Shown: positions 44,930-54,262, counted from the first letter of the stretch. The stretch is DNA of 64,000 nt from Bacillus bingmayongensis (GCF_000299035.1 NZ_JH921518.1:532439-596438), one strand, 5' to 3'. The notes: generated by a model not told the origin, from the letters alone. Program-made: numbers and translations.

Positions 44930-46948
44930 TTACAAAAATGGAATCCACTCTTTTACTTTATCAACCCACTCTTTCTGTTGTTCTCTTCTCTGTTTTTCTT
45001 CCTCTTTTCTTCTTTTTTCTTCTGCAATAGTCTTTAATTGTTTTGAATAGTCAGCCTCTGAGATAAGTGACAAATGAAATGCTTTTTGAGTAGGATTTCC
45101 GGTAGCTTTTTTCATAATATCTCGAAACATTGTCGTTGTAATTTGACTACCACCTGGAACGTAATGCTCGCTATCTGTTTTATCATATCCTACCCAAATT
45201 GCGCCAACAAGATCCGGAGTATAACCAACAAACCATGAGTCTTTTGCTCCGCTGCTTGGACCATCTACAAGCTGCGTGGTTCCTGTTTTCCCAGCAGTAT
45301 CAATATTTTTCACCTTTGCTTTTTCGCCTGTTCCTTTTTCAACAACGCCTTTTAATAAATACGTCATTTTTTGAGCAACCTTTTCACTTGTTACACGGGT
45401 TTCTTTTTTATACCATTTCCCTACTATTTCTCCTTCAGCATTCTGTATTTCACGAATTGCATGCCCTTCAATTTGTACTCCATCATTTGCAAGTGTTGCA
45501 TAAGCCTGAGCCATTACAAATGGAGAAGTTCCATTATGCATTCCCCCTAAAGCAATAGGGAGCGTACGGTCTTCTTCCTGCAAGGGAATACCGAAACGCT
45601 CTAATGACTTCAAACCTTTTTCTAATCCAATTTGTTCTAACAGCCAAACAGCTGAGACGTTATAAGACCTTGCAACCGCTTCATACATGGTAACATCCCC
45701 ATGAAAAGTATGATCACTATTTTGAGGCGTATAATCCTTTATATGAAGTGGCTCATCTTTTAAAATATCATACACTTCATAGCCTTGCTCTAGTGCTGGT
45801 ACATATACTGCAAGAGGTTTTAATGTTGAACCAGGTTGTCTTTTTAATTGCGTTGCATGATTAAATTGTAGAAATTGATACGTCCCTCTCCCGCCGACTA
45901 GTGCGGGTACACCACCAGTTTTCGGGTCCATCAAAACAATTCCTGTTTGCATAAGCTGATCAGCATTACTTCCTTGGAAATACTTATCGTTATTCACAAC
46001 ATCTTCTACTGCTTGTTGCTTTTTTGGATCCAGTTCTGTATAAATACGATATCCACCAGCTAAAATTTCATTTTGGGTCAATTCATATTTCTCCATTGCC
46101 TCTCGGACAATATAATCTACATACTGTGAATATTCCCCTTTATATTTATCATCAACACCTCGGCGTAATACAAGGCCTGTTTCTTGCTCCTTCTTGTATT
46201 GATTTTCTGTAATATAACCTTGCTCTTTCATTAAAGCTAAAACAACATTACGTCTTTCAATTGACTTATTAAAATTTTTATATGGTGAATAGGTTGATGG
46301 TGCCTTAATTAATCCTGCTATTGTCGCCGCTTCTGCTATTGTTAAATCCTTTACTTCTTTATCGAAATATGATTTAGCCGCTTTTTTTACACCCCAAGCT
46401 CCTTCACCAAAATAAATTTGATTCATATACATTTCAATAATTTCATCTTTTGTATACGTACGTTCTATTTTTTTTGTAAGAAAATACTCTTTAAATTTGC
46501 GCGAGAATGTACGTTCTTGCGTTAAAAACACATTTTTGGCAAGCTGTTGTGTAATCGTGCTACCTCCAGCCACCACTTCCCCAGCAGTAATATTCTTTAT
46601 TATTGCACTCATAATCCCACTATAGTAAATACCACGGTGACTATAAAATTTCTTATCCTCTACTGCTACAATCGCTTGAATCATAATATCAGGGATATCT
46701 TTTCTTTTAATCCCTTCCGTCTTGGAAGAAGATAGCTTTGCTGCCACTTCTTTATTTGCATCATAAATAAGTGTTGGCTGCGGAACAGCCTGTTTTAATG
46801 CAGATATGTCTTGAATGGAGATCATTATATTTACCGCAATAAATAGGGTAACGAAAAAAACGCCAAAAATTAATAATATATTGCGCAGTTTTTTCCTCTT
46901 GTTGAACCACTCAAGCATTTTCTTGAAATGAGTGTTGTTCAATTTCAT
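44930..46948 (-). CDS. Class A penicillin-binding protein (PBP1A family)
   Basis: A 672-residue bifunctional peptidoglycan synthase. A membrane helix is at about 20-42. The glycosyltransferase domain (about 60-235) has EDKKFYSHRG and GGSTITQQLAKN with the catalytic Glu. The transpeptidase domain (about 310-600) has STLK in RQPGSTLKPL, SYN in RSYNVSAVW and KTGTT. A Lys/Glu-rich tail (about 625-665) follows. In length and layout it is close to PbpF/PbpG of B. subtilis, which act in sporulation and germ wall synthesis; the exact orthologue is not clear. GAAGGAAGTG precedes the ATG. Confidence 0.92.
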   Translation of the reverse strand: MKLNNTHFKKMLEWFNKRKKLRNILLIFGVFFVTLFIAVNIMISIQDISALKQAVPQPTLIYDANKEVAAKLSSSKTEGIKRKDIPDIMIQAIVAVEDKKFYSHRGIYYSGIMSAIIKNITAGEVVAGGSTITQQLAKNVFLTQERTFSRKFKEYFLTKKIERTYTKDEIIEMYMNQIYFGEGAWGVKKAAKSYFDKEVKDLTIAEAATIAGLIKAPSTYSPYKNFNKSIERRNVVLALMKEQGYITENQYKKEQETGLVLRRGVDDKYKGEYSQYVDYIVREAMEKYELTQNEILAGGYRIYTELDPKKQQAVEDVVNNDKYFQGSNADQLMQTGIVLMDPKTGGVPALVGGRGTYQFLQFNHATQLKRQPGSTLKPLAVYVPALEQGYEVYDILKDEPLHIKDYTPQNSDHTFHGDVTMYEAVARSYNVSAVWLLEQIGLEKGLKSLERFGIPLQEEDRTLPIALGGMHNGTSPFVMAQAYATLANDGVQIEGHAIREIQNAEGEIVGKWYKKETRVTSEKVAQKMTYLLKGVVEKGTGEKAKVKNIDTAGKTGTTQLVDGPSSGAKDSWFVGYTPDLVGAIWVGYDKTDSEHYVPGGSQITTTMFRDIMKKATGNPTQKAFHLSLISEADYSKQLKTIAEEKRRKEEEKQRREQQKEWVDKVKEWIPFL

Positions 46949-47209
46949 TTATTCACTTCCTTCATTTATTTACACTTCCGTTAGAAAAAGGAAGAAACTC
47001 TCTCCTTTTAAATTTATTATAATAACGCAATAGTTCGTCAAGTGTAAAGTATTTCTTTCACATTCATACTTTTTACAAGAAGAGGACATTCTACAAGTAA
47101 GATATTCATTAGTCTTTAGTAATATTATTAATGCATCAATATGTATTATGTTAAGTTTTTGTAAACTTTTCGATAAAATGTTTTAAAAAACGACAGTTTT
47201 TTGTTAGAA

Positions 47210-47238
47210 TTGACTAGCCAATATATTTTACATATATT
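47210..47238 (+). promoter_or_regulatory. Promoter of the ykaA-pit operon
   Basis: TTGACT (47210-47215), 17 bp and TATATT (47233-47238) form a good SigA promoter about 20 bp before the ykaA ribosome site. The divergent 313-bp gap 46949-47261 otherwise shows only AT-rich sequence for the PBP promoter. Confidence 0.65.
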
Positions 47239-47261
47239 ACTTTATCGTGGGGGTAACAATA

Positions 47262-47882
47262 ATGGTCTTTAAATCTAAAAAAGATAAATTTTCTGAAATG
47301 TTAATGAATGTTTCTGAAAATTTAAAAGAAGGCGCGCAGTTTTTCGTGGAGTATAAAATTAAAAATGCTAGCGATTTAAAAGAATTTTCTATGCGCATGA
47401 AAGAATATGAGTCAAAAGGTGACTCGTTTATTCACGAAATCATTATGGAGCTAAACAAAGCGTTTATTACTCCTATTGAACGTGAAGACATCCTACAGCT
47501 TGCAATGAGTATGGATGATGTATTAGACGGATTAGATCACAGTGCTGGTCTATTCGAAATGTATTCTATTACAGAAGCTGATGAATACATGATTAAATTC
47601 GTAGAAGCAATTAATCAATGTGCGATTGAAATTGCAAACTCTGTTGAACTAATGTCTAACAAAAAATTAGTCGACATTCGTACAAATGCGATTAAGATTA
47701 AGGATTACGAGTCACAATGTGATGATATTCGTCGTCATGCGATTAAGCACTTATTCTCTCGTGAAAAAGATCCGATTAAAATTATTCAATTTAAAGAGAT
47801 TTACGAAGAGCTTGAAGAAGTAGCTGATAGCTGTCAAAGCGTTGCAAACGTATTAGAAACAATTATTATGAAGAACGCGTAA
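47262..47882 (+). CDS. ykaA: DUF47/PhoU-like protein YkaA (Pit accessory)
   Basis: A 206-residue all-helical PhoU-like protein (VFKSKKDKFSEMLMNVSENL at the start, GDSFIHEIIMELNKAFITPIEREDI near residue 50). Such proteins are found next to low-affinity phosphate transporters and are thought to tune Pit activity. The ATG at 47262 follows GTGGGGGT by 6 nt; a start five codons upstream has no site. The pit gene begins 12 bp after its stop. Confidence 0.9.
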   Translation: MVFKSKKDKFSEMLMNVSENLKEGAQFFVEYKIKNASDLKEFSMRMKEYESKGDSFIHEIIMELNKAFITPIEREDILQLAMSMDDVLDGLDHSAGLFEMYSITEADEYMIKFVEAINQCAIEIANSVELMSNKKLVDIRTNAIKIKDYESQCDDIRRHAIKHLFSREKDPIKIIQFKEIYEELEEVADSCQSVANVLETIIMKNA

Positions 47883-47893
47883 GGAGTTTGATC

Positions 47894-48892
47894 ATGGATA
47901 CACTCTTGATACTGACTGTTTTAGTAGTCATTTGCGCTTTAGCTTTTGACTTTATCAATGGATTTCACGATACAGCAAACGCTATTGCAACAGCTGTTTC
48001 GACGAAAGCTCTAAAGCCTAGACATGCAATTATTATGGCAGCTATTATGAACTTTTTAGGTGCAATGACATTTACAGGTGTAGCAAAAACGATTACAAAA
48101 GATATCGTTGACCCATTTGCCTTACCAAATGGCTCCCTTGTAATTTTAGCTGCTTTGCTTGCGGCAATAGCTTGGAATTTGATCACTTGGTATTATGGTA
48201 TTCCAAGTAGTTCTTCGCATGCAATCATTGGCTCAATCGCAGGTGCAGCAATTGCTGCTGCTGGTTTTAGCTCGTTAAATTTTAAAGGGTTCATAAAAAT
48301 TCTTGAAGCTTTAATCATTTCACCAATCGTTGCATTTGTTATTGGTTTTATCGTGTATAGTATTTTTAAAGTTGTCTTTAAAAACTTTAACTTAACGAAA
48401 ACAAATCAAAATTTCCGTTTATTCCAAGTGTTTACCGCAGCATTACAAGCTTATACACATGGTACGAATGATGCACAAAAAGCAATGGGAATCATTACGA
48501 TGGCTCTTATGGCAAATAACTATCATACTTCTAGCGATATCCCGTTCTGGGTACAATTATCTTGTGCGATCGCAATGGGGCTTGGTACTTCTGTCGGTGG
48601 ATGGAAAATTATTAAAACTGTCGGTGGACAAATTATGAAAATTCGTCCTGTAAACGGGGTAGCTGCCGATTTATCATCATCACTTGTTATTTTTGGCGCA
48701 ACATTTATTCATTTACCAGTTAGTACAACGCACGTTATCTCTTCTTCTATTTTAGGGGTAGGTGCATCACATCGTGTAAAAGGTGTAAAATGGGGAACTG
48801 CAAAACGTATGTTAATTACATGGGTAATTACACTTCCAATTTCAGCTTCTTTAGCTGCTTTATTCTATTACCTATTACATTTAATTTTCTAA
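47894..48892 (+). CDS. pit: Low-affinity inorganic phosphate transporter Pit
   Basis: A 332-residue transporter with about ten helices in two halves. Both carry the family signature: GFHDTANAIATAVST near residue 24 and AYTHGTNDAQKAMGI near residue 190. SSSHAIIGSI near 110 and STTHVISSSI near 280 are the matching inner repeats. It imports metal-phosphate with protons. The ATG at 47894 follows AAGGAG by 7 nt. Operon with ykaA; a strong terminator follows. Confidence 0.95.
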   Translation: MDTLLILTVLVVICALAFDFINGFHDTANAIATAVSTKALKPRHAIIMAAIMNFLGAMTFTGVAKTITKDIVDPFALPNGSLVILAALLAAIAWNLITWYYGIPSSSSHAIIGSIAGAAIAAAGFSSLNFKGFIKILEALIISPIVAFVIGFIVYSIFKVVFKNFNLTKTNQNFRLFQVFTAALQAYTHGTNDAQKAMGIITMALMANNYHTSSDIPFWVQLSCAIAMGLGTSVGGWKIIKTVGGQIMKIRPVNGVAADLSSSLVIFGATFIHLPVSTTHVISSSILGVGASHRVKGVKWGTAKRMLITWVITLPISASLAALFYYLLHLIF

Positions 48893-48937
48893 TCAAAAGT
48901 CGTCTTCCTTATTTTTCTAGGAAGACGACTTTTTTGT
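48893..48937 (+). terminator. Terminator downstream of pit
   Basis: AAAAGTCGTCTTCCT, 9 nt, AGGAAGACGACTTTTTT is a strong hairpin directly after the stop. Confidence 0.93.
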
Positions 48938-49009
48938 GAACAATCTTATTTCCTTTCAAAAAGTGTGTATAATAAATGTTGTATTAGTTATACAGGGGAG
49001 TTGGCAATT

Positions 49010-49810
49010 TTGGAATACATCATGTTACTTTTCATTGGATTAATCGCAGGAACAGTCGGAAGCCTAGTAGGACTTGGTGGGGGAATTATCATTGTACCTT
49101 TACTGATTGGACTGCATAGTTTATCACCACAGCTCGCAGTTGGAACATCAATGGTGACCGTAGTTTTCACTGGTCTCTCCTCTACTCTTACTTATATGAA
49201 ACATAAGCGAGTAGATTATAAAAGTGGACTTATTTTATTTGTAGGGAGCGGTCCTGGAGGTATTATTGGATCGTGGGCAAACAAATTTTTGAATCAGGAT
49301 TCTTTCTCTTTATACTTTGGAATTTTCCTTATTTTTGTATCTATTCTTCTCTTGTTACGTGATAAATTGAAACCTCTTTCCCTCTCAAATGCAACTGTTA
49401 TTAAACGAACTTTCACAGATGCTGAAGGTAAAACTGTTCATTATCAATTCCCACCGTTTCTCTCCATTATTATCGCATTTGCAGTTGGTTTCATATCTGG
49501 ATTATTTGGAATTGGTGGCGGTGCACTGCTCGTTCCAGCAATGATGCTTCTTTTTGTATTTCCTGCACAAATTGCTGTTGCAACTTCAATGTTTATTGTC
49601 TTTTTATCAGCAATTGTAAGTTCTTTGACTCATATTTCTCTTGGAAATGTTAGCTGGATCTATGCATTGATTCTTATTCCAGGTGCTTGGATTGGTGGAA
49701 AAATCGGAGCTTACATTAATACAAAATTAAGCGGTAATGCGATTATTAATTTATTACGTATTACATTGATTATTCTTGGAACTAGATTAATTATTACTTC
49801 ATTTCTATAA
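49010..49810 (+). CDS. TauE/SafE family sulfite or sulfonate exporter-like membrane protein
   Basis: A 266-residue permease with about eight helices in two repeats. Each repeat has the family Gly-rich loop: GSLVGLGGGIIIVPLL near residue 20 and GLFGIGGGALLVPAMML near 170. Substrate is not evident; relatives move sulfite, sulfoacetate or other sulfur-containing anions. The TTG at 49010 is used because GGGGAG stands 9 nt before it; an ATG four codons later is the alternative, and a longer frame from 48965 has no site. Single gene. Confidence 0.85.
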   Translation: MEYIMLLFIGLIAGTVGSLVGLGGGIIIVPLLIGLHSLSPQLAVGTSMVTVVFTGLSSTLTYMKHKRVDYKSGLILFVGSGPGGIIGSWANKFLNQDSFSLYFGIFLIFVSILLLLRDKLKPLSLSNATVIKRTFTDAEGKTVHYQFPPFLSIIIAFAVGFISGLFGIGGGALLVPAMMLLFVFPAQIAVATSMFIVFLSAIVSSLTHISLGNVSWIYALILIPGAWIGGKIGAYINTKLSGNAIINLLRITLIILGTRLIITSFL

Positions 49811-49838
49811 CGCGTTCTTTTTAGAATGCGTTTTTTTA
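49809..49838 (+). terminator. Terminator downstream of the TauE gene
   Basis: AACGCGTTCT, TTTT, AGAATGCGTT with TTTTTT directly after the stop codon. Confidence 0.8.
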
Positions 49839-49928
49839 TACGCAAGAATATAAAAATGTCCCTAACACGACACATAATACTGCACACACACATAACAACA
49901 TTAAATTTGAAATATTTAATCTGTTCAA
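49836..49928 (-). CDS. Candidate 30-residue membrane microprotein
   Basis: A TTG start is preceded by AGGAG with 8-nt spacing. The frame encodes 30 residues: MNRLNISNLM, then a run of hydrophobic residues rich in Leu, Val and Cys (LLCVCAVLCVVLGTFLYSCV) up to TAA. It would be a single membrane helix with four Cys. No family is recognised. The ribosome site and clean hydrophobicity favour translation; the short length leaves real doubt. Confidence 0.4.
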   Translation of the reverse strand: MNRLNISNLMLLCVCAVLCVVLGTFLYSCV

Positions 49929-50075
49929 GTTGATCACTCCTATAGCTGTGGCTGTTATTCCTATCATAGCGAAAAAATAGAGACTTTGCCGTTACAAAGT
50001 GCTAACAATGCAAAAGCAATTATTACAACTCTCATCCATTTATTACATGAATTCGTATAATCTATCGATTTAACA

Positions 50076-50106
50076 AAAAAAGATGTCATATTGACATCTT
50101 TTTAGT
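50076..50106 (-). terminator. Terminator downstream of the 74-residue protein gene
   Basis: AAAAAGATGTCA, TAT, TGACATCTTTTT, with a T run on the minus strand, overlaps the end of the gene. Confidence 0.85.
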
Positions 50107-50326
50107 GAAGGAGTGACCATCCCATAAAATCTTCATGTACTTGACGTGCTCGTTTATCATTTCTATCATACAATTCAGCATAACTATCCGTTTCTTCGTC
50201 ATAAGCCATTGTATAGATAATTTGACCATCTATTTCAACTGATAGAACGACTCCACCTTTCATCTCTTCCACATGTATTACCGCATTAGCTGGAATTTTC
50301 ATATCAGTCATTTTCGCATCTAACAA
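50102..50326 (-). CDS. Small soluble protein, function unknown
   Basis: A 74-residue protein with a TTG start and GGGGG about 9 nt upstream; an ATG five codons later is an alternative. A beta-rich centre (VIHVEEMKGGVVLSVEIDGQIIYTMAYDEE split over residues 17-46) and a helical C-terminus are apparent. There is no membrane segment. I recognise no family. It is divergent from the Crp-family gene by about 200 bp. Confidence 0.6.
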   Translation of the reverse strand: MLDAKMTDMKIPANAVIHVEEMKGGVVLSVEIDGQIIYTMAYDEETDSYAELYDRNDKRARQVHEDFMGWSLLH

Positions 50327-50522
50327 TATACTAAACCCCCTACAGCGTATTCATTGCTAGTACTATTACACACTAAGTAGTATACTACTGTAATAGCATA
50401 CATTTCGTCAATAAAATTGCTGTTTTGCGAGCTTATCTTCTTCTATATGTATATTTTTAATACGGAAACACTATAAATCTGTTAAAATGAACCAATAGGA
50501 ATGCTTAAATGAGGTGCTAACA

Positions 50523-51035
50523 TTGATTTTACATAAAGGAGACATATTATTCCGTCAAGGTGAGGAAGGACCTTTATATTTTATTAAAACTGGTCTATTG
50601 AAAGTCGTTCGGTTACAAGAAGACGGAACACCATTTTTATTTAACATTATCGTACCCGGTGAGACAATCCCTCACCATTCTTTAATTTCACCGAAAGAAT
50701 ATCATGGTACAGCCATCGCTTTAATTAAAACAGAGGTCGAGCCCATTGTATGTAATACATGGTACGAAAAACTACAAGAGAATCCAGAATTATATGCTGA
50801 TATCGCCATGCAACTACAAACGAAATTACGAATGATGCAGCAGCGAATCGATCAATTAACAACTGTTTCTCCAAAAGAACGTCTACATCGTTTACAAGAG
50901 TGGTTTGCACTATATTTAGGGGGCATTCCCATCTACGAAATATTAACACAAACCGAAATTGGACAACTTATCGGTGTACGTCGCGAAACAGTAAATCGCT
51001 TGTTACGAGAACAAATAAAAAACGAGGTGAACTAA
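50523..51035 (+). CDS. Crp/Fnr family transcriptional regulator
   Basis: A 170-residue protein, shorter than Crp. A cyclic-nucleotide-binding-type beta barrel is at about 1-95 (FRQGEEGPLYFIKTGLLKVV), a dimer helix at about 100-125, and the winged helix at about 125-170 with recognition helix RRETVNRLL. Only one Cys is present, so no FNR-type iron-sulfur cluster. The recognition helix has the Arg-Glu...Arg pattern that reads TGTGA half-sites. The TTG at 50523 follows GAGGTG by 6 nt. It is convergent with hmp, whose promoter carries a TGTGA-N6-TCACT box. Confidence 0.85.
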   Translation: MILHKGDILFRQGEEGPLYFIKTGLLKVVRLQEDGTPFLFNIIVPGETIPHHSLISPKEYHGTAIALIKTEVEPIVCNTWYEKLQENPELYADIAMQLQTKLRMMQQRIDQLTTVSPKERLHRLQEWFALYLGGIPIYEILTQTEIGQLIGVRRETVNRLLREQIKNEVN

Positions 51036-51048
51036 CACCTCGTTTTTT
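51019..51048. terminator. Terminator between the Crp-family gene and hmp
   Basis: AAAACGAGGTG, 6 nt, CACCTCGTTTTTT overlaps the stop codon of the Crp-family gene and has runs for both directions. Confidence 0.85.
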
Positions 51049-51055
51049 ATTTGCC

Positions 51056-52264
51056 TTATGCTAAGCTTGCTGCTGGTCCAAAAAATTCATAATGAATGCG
51101 TTCAGGTGAAACGCCCCATTCTACTAAAGCCTTATTAATATGCTTCATAAATGGTACTGGGCCGCAGAAATAAAATTCCGCTTCATTTGTAGGAATAATC
51201 GATTGTAACCAATCTAAATCAATGAAACCTTCTTTATCAAAGTTTTGTGCTTGTAGATCTTGTTCTGTCGGTGAAGAGTAACAAGTGTATGCTTCTACTT
51301 GCTCATAGTCGCTCTCTACTTGATGCATGTGCTCTTTCATCGCATGCACTTTGCTATTTAATGCTGCATGAACAAAGTATACCTTACGATTTGAAGCTTG
51401 CTCAATTAATGTATTTAACATACTCATCATCGGCGTAATACCAACGCCACCACTGATTAGCACAACCGGTAGATTTGAATCCATATTTAATACAAAGTCT
51501 CCCGCTGGTGCACTTAGTGGCAGGATATCTCCCTCCTGAATATGATCATGTAAATAATTAGATACCTTTCCATCCGGTGTCTCAGCACCTGTTTCTCGTT
51601 TCACACTAATGCGATAGTAGCCTTTTCCAGGAGCATCTGATAAGCTGTACTGACGATTATGTGTATATGTTTCACTATTTATTTTTATTTGAACCGTTAC
51701 ATACTGACCTGGTAAGAATGAAGATAACTCTTCTCCATCTTCTGGTTTTAAATAAAACGATGTAATTACGTCGCTTTCTTGCTCTTTTTTCGAAACGACA
51801 AAGTTACGGAAATCTCTCCAGCCACCCTCTTTTTTCGCTGCTTCGTCATACATTTCTGCTTCAACACTAATAAATGCATCAGCAATCACACCGTACGCTT
51901 CTCCCCAAGCATTTAACACTTCTTCTGGAGCTCCTGCAACCTCTTTAATTGCTTGTAGTAAACATGTACCTACAATTGGATAATGTTCTGCTTTAATCCC
52001 TAAACTTCTATGTTTATGAGCAATTTGTTTTACAACAGGGATAATAGCTTCTAAATTATCAATATACATCGCTGCGGCATAAACAGCATTTGCCAGTGCC
52101 TGTTGCTGTCTTCCTTTTTTCTGATTTGCATGGTTAAAAATATTTAATAACTCAGGATGTTCCGAGAACATAATTTGATAAAAGCGCGTCGTAATTTCAA
52201 CACCTTTTTCTTGTAATAATGGTACTGTTGATTTTACAATTTCAATTGTTTTTTCACTTAACAT
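51056..52264 (-). CDS. hmp: Flavohaemoglobin (nitric oxide dioxygenase)
   Basis: A 402-residue enzyme that oxidises nitric oxide to nitrate with O2 and NAD(P)H. The globin domain at 1-140 has proximal His in IAHKHRSLGIKAEHYPIVG. The FAD domain at about 150-260 has RQYSLSDAPG, and the NAD domain at about 265-400 has ISGGVGITPMMSML and FCGPVPFM. The ATG at 52264 follows GAGGAGTGG by about 6 nt; the frame runs 17 codons upstream without a site. It has its own promoter with an FNR/Crp-type box. Confidence 0.96.
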   Translation of the reverse strand: MLSEKTIEIVKSTVPLLQEKGVEITTRFYQIMFSEHPELLNIFNHANQKKGRQQQALANAVYAAAMYIDNLEAIIPVVKQIAHKHRSLGIKAEHYPIVGTCLLQAIKEVAGAPEEVLNAWGEAYGVIADAFISVEAEMYDEAAKKEGGWRDFRNFVVSKKEQESDVITSFYLKPEDGEELSSFLPGQYVTVQIKINSETYTHNRQYSLSDAPGKGYYRISVKRETGAETPDGKVSNYLHDHIQEGDILPLSAPAGDFVLNMDSNLPVVLISGGVGITPMMSMLNTLIEQASNRKVYFVHAALNSKVHAMKEHMHQVESDYEQVEAYTCYSSPTEQDLQAQNFDKEGFIDLDWLQSIIPTNEAEFYFCGPVPFMKHINKALVEWGVSPERIHYEFFGPAASLA

Positions 52265-52298
52265 TGAATTCCACTCCTCTATTTCCTTGTCTATTGTT

Positions 52299-52339
52299 AT
52301 TGTAAATGAAGCCAAGATGGAAGGTTGTGATTTTAATCA
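52299..52339 (-). promoter_or_regulatory. hmp promoter with FNR/Crp-type box at about -40
   Basis: On the minus strand AGTGATTAAAATCACA (52324-52339) is TGTGA-N6-TCACT read from the other side, one base from the ideal TGTGA-N6-TCACA. TACAAT at 52299-52304 is a good -10, putting +1 near 52292 and the box centre near -40, the class II activator position. No good -35 is present, which suits activator dependence. Confidence 0.65.
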
Positions 52340-52460
52340 CTATAAACATGGTGTTTTTGTGAAAAATGTATGAACGATTTAGATTTAACCTTCATTACGT
52401 ACTAGTAAAACACTGATTAAATGTTCACTTTATTTATTTTCCTATCTTTCCCAAAAAAAA

Positions 52461-52497
52461 AAAAATAAACTAGCCAATATTTTAGCTAGCTTATTAC
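52461..52497 (-). terminator. Terminator downstream of the 169-residue protein gene
   Basis: AATAAACTAGC, 13 nt, GCTAGCTTATT. On the minus strand it is followed by a long T run (from 52453). Confidence 0.75.
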
Positions 52498-52502
52498 TAG
52501 AT

Positions 52503-53012
52503 TTATAAAATTTGTTCAATCACTTTTACATCTTTTCCATTTCCAAACTCTGTATATCCCCATATATTTGTTTCACCCGTATATTTATTTACTAAAATAT
52601 CCAAGTCGTGATAAACACGATGAGCATAAACTACATATTCAATCTTCCGAACCTCTATGCCTTTTTTCAATATTTCATAACTTCGTTTTACATCTTGTTT
52701 TATCTTCTCATTTTTTATCTCCCTATGTATATCTTTTAAAGACGGTTCTTGTTCTTGAAACCACTGCACTAAATGATTCCAATCCCCTTCCGTATATCTC
52801 TCAGCTTTTCCATAATTTAAGAGATTGTTATAATCTTCGTGTGTCGTGTGGATGAATTGTAATACTTTTTTCTTTTCTTCCACATTTTCTACTTGCGGCA
52901 GTGCAGATACTCCAACAGGTTTACTCGCATAATGTAACACTACTCTCATTAAACTATAGCTTGTAATGCCCATCACAATAACAATTCCAAGTATCGCCCA
53001 CACTCTCTTCAT
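52503..53012 (-). CDS. Membrane-anchored protein, function unknown
   Basis: A 169-residue protein with one N-terminal helix (about residues 5-27) and a mostly helical, charged external domain (EEKKKVLQFIHTTHEDYNNL and following), ending in a small beta-rich part. AAAAGGAG stands 8 nt before the ATG. No family is recognised. Single gene. Confidence 0.65.
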   Translation of the reverse strand: MKRVWAILGIVIVMGITSYSLMRVVLHYASKPVGVSALPQVENVEEKKKVLQFIHTTHEDYNNLLNYGKAERYTEGDWNHLVQWFQEQEPSLKDIHREIKNEKIKQDVKRSYEILKKGIEVRKIEYVVYAHRVYHDLDILVNKYTGETNIWGYTEFGNGKDVKVIEQIL

Positions 53013-53164
53013 ATACCAAACTCCTTTTCTACCATGAATGTTACATCTATTTCTATATAACTCCTTTTTTCAATTGGTACTTATATATACTGTTATATTT
53101 GTAACATTCTCTTGCAGAAACAGAATTCCTGTATAAATACTTCCTATCATTTCGACACTTTTTT

Positions 53165-54262
53165 CTACACATTTCGCTGCGGCAGGTGATCTTGCAAAAC
53201 AGCATACCCTTCATAAGCAGCATAACTAAGTATCGCAAGTAAGCCAATATAACAAGCAAACACTATCCATCTTGTTTTTGCATCCACTTTATAGTAGTCT
53301 TCTTGCTGTTTCTTTTCTTTTTTCCATTCGTTCATTTTTCTTTCTGATACCTCTAGTGCTTCTTTTATACGAATAGAATGCTCTTCTTTTTCATCTTCAT
53401 ATGGTACATAGTCAAGCGGCTCAAATTTTGGTAGTAAGTACTCTAATACTTCAATCTTTTTTCGCTCTCCTATTTCTAATTTATTCTCTTTTTCTCTTTT
53501 CTTTAGTAAATTCATTTCATGATGGATCATATAGATTGTTCGGTGAACAGCTTCTGTTTCTTGGAGCTCTTCTTGAAATTTCACAAGGTAAACCTTCATC
53601 ACATCTATTTTATATCCTAATTCTTCAATTGGTTTATTTCGCTTCATTACCCTATACAGCTCCATACAACCGATTATAAAGATGAATCCCCCCATAATAC
53701 TCTTAAAGAAAATAGAATATCCAAGTAATACAGCTAGACCCAATATCCAAATTTTTGTACTTACAACAGAAATAATTCGTCCCCCGTCTAGCGGAGAAAC
53801 TGGAATCAAGTTAAAAAAGTTCAACATACTTCCAAGTAAAATAACAAGAGCCCAAAAGGGTTCCTTTGTTATCATATAGAGCGGAATTGCTGGTAAAAAT
53901 GATAACAGTCCAAAAAAAGGACCCATATAAGCAAGGTAAGCTTCATCCTTTGCGCTTTTTGGCATCTCTTTCATTCCAATAAGGGCACCCATAAATGGAA
54001 TAAAGATTGCTGGAGACGTAGGTATACCTTTTCGTTTCGCTGCCCACAAATGTCCCATTTCATGAACAAAAAGCAGATAAATCAGCGCTACACCAAATTT
54101 CCATCCATATATAGCAGCATATGCCCCAAGTGATAATAGCATACTCAATACTGTTGAGAACTTTGCGAATTTAAAAATCGCAAATACCCATTTCAACTTA
54201 GAAAGCAGAAATATTCCCACTGCCGCTACAATTCCCCATAACCCTTTTGTATTATTTTTCAT
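53165..54262 (-). CDS. M50 site-2 protease family protein
   Basis: A 365-residue intramembrane zinc metalloprotease-like protein. The HEMGH motif (VHEMGHLWAA) lies near residue 68 in a membrane helix, and the third ligand is in PVSPLDGGRI near residue 150. About six helices fill residues 1-200. A long charged helical region (about 225-320) and a final helix (about 330-350) extend the C-terminus beyond the basic fold, possibly for substrate binding. GGAAGGAGAG precedes the ATG. Substrate unknown. Confidence 0.85.
   Translation of the reverse strand: MKNNTKGLWGIVAAVGIFLLSKLKWVFAIFKFAKFSTVLSMLLSLGAYAAIYGWKFGVALIYLLFVHEMGHLWAAKRKGIPTSPAIFIPFMGALIGMKEMPKSAKDEAYLAYMGPFFGLLSFLPAIPLYMITKEPFWALVILLGSMLNFFNLIPVSPLDGGRIISVVSTKIWILGLAVLLGYSIFFKSIMGGFIFIIGCMELYRVMKRNKPIEELGYKIDVMKVYLVKFQEELQETEAVHRTIYMIHHEMNLLKKREKENKLEIGERKKIEVLEYLLPKFEPLDYVPYEDEKEEHSIRIKEALEVSERKMNEWKKEKKQQEDYYKVDAKTRWIVFACYIGLLAILSYAAYEGYAVLQDHLPQRNV

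Noticed and set aside
53053-53259. 68-codon minus-strand ORF overlapping the end of the M50 protease gene
   Set aside because: It overlaps a clear gene in another frame, has no ribosome site, and its composition is that of a shadow frame.
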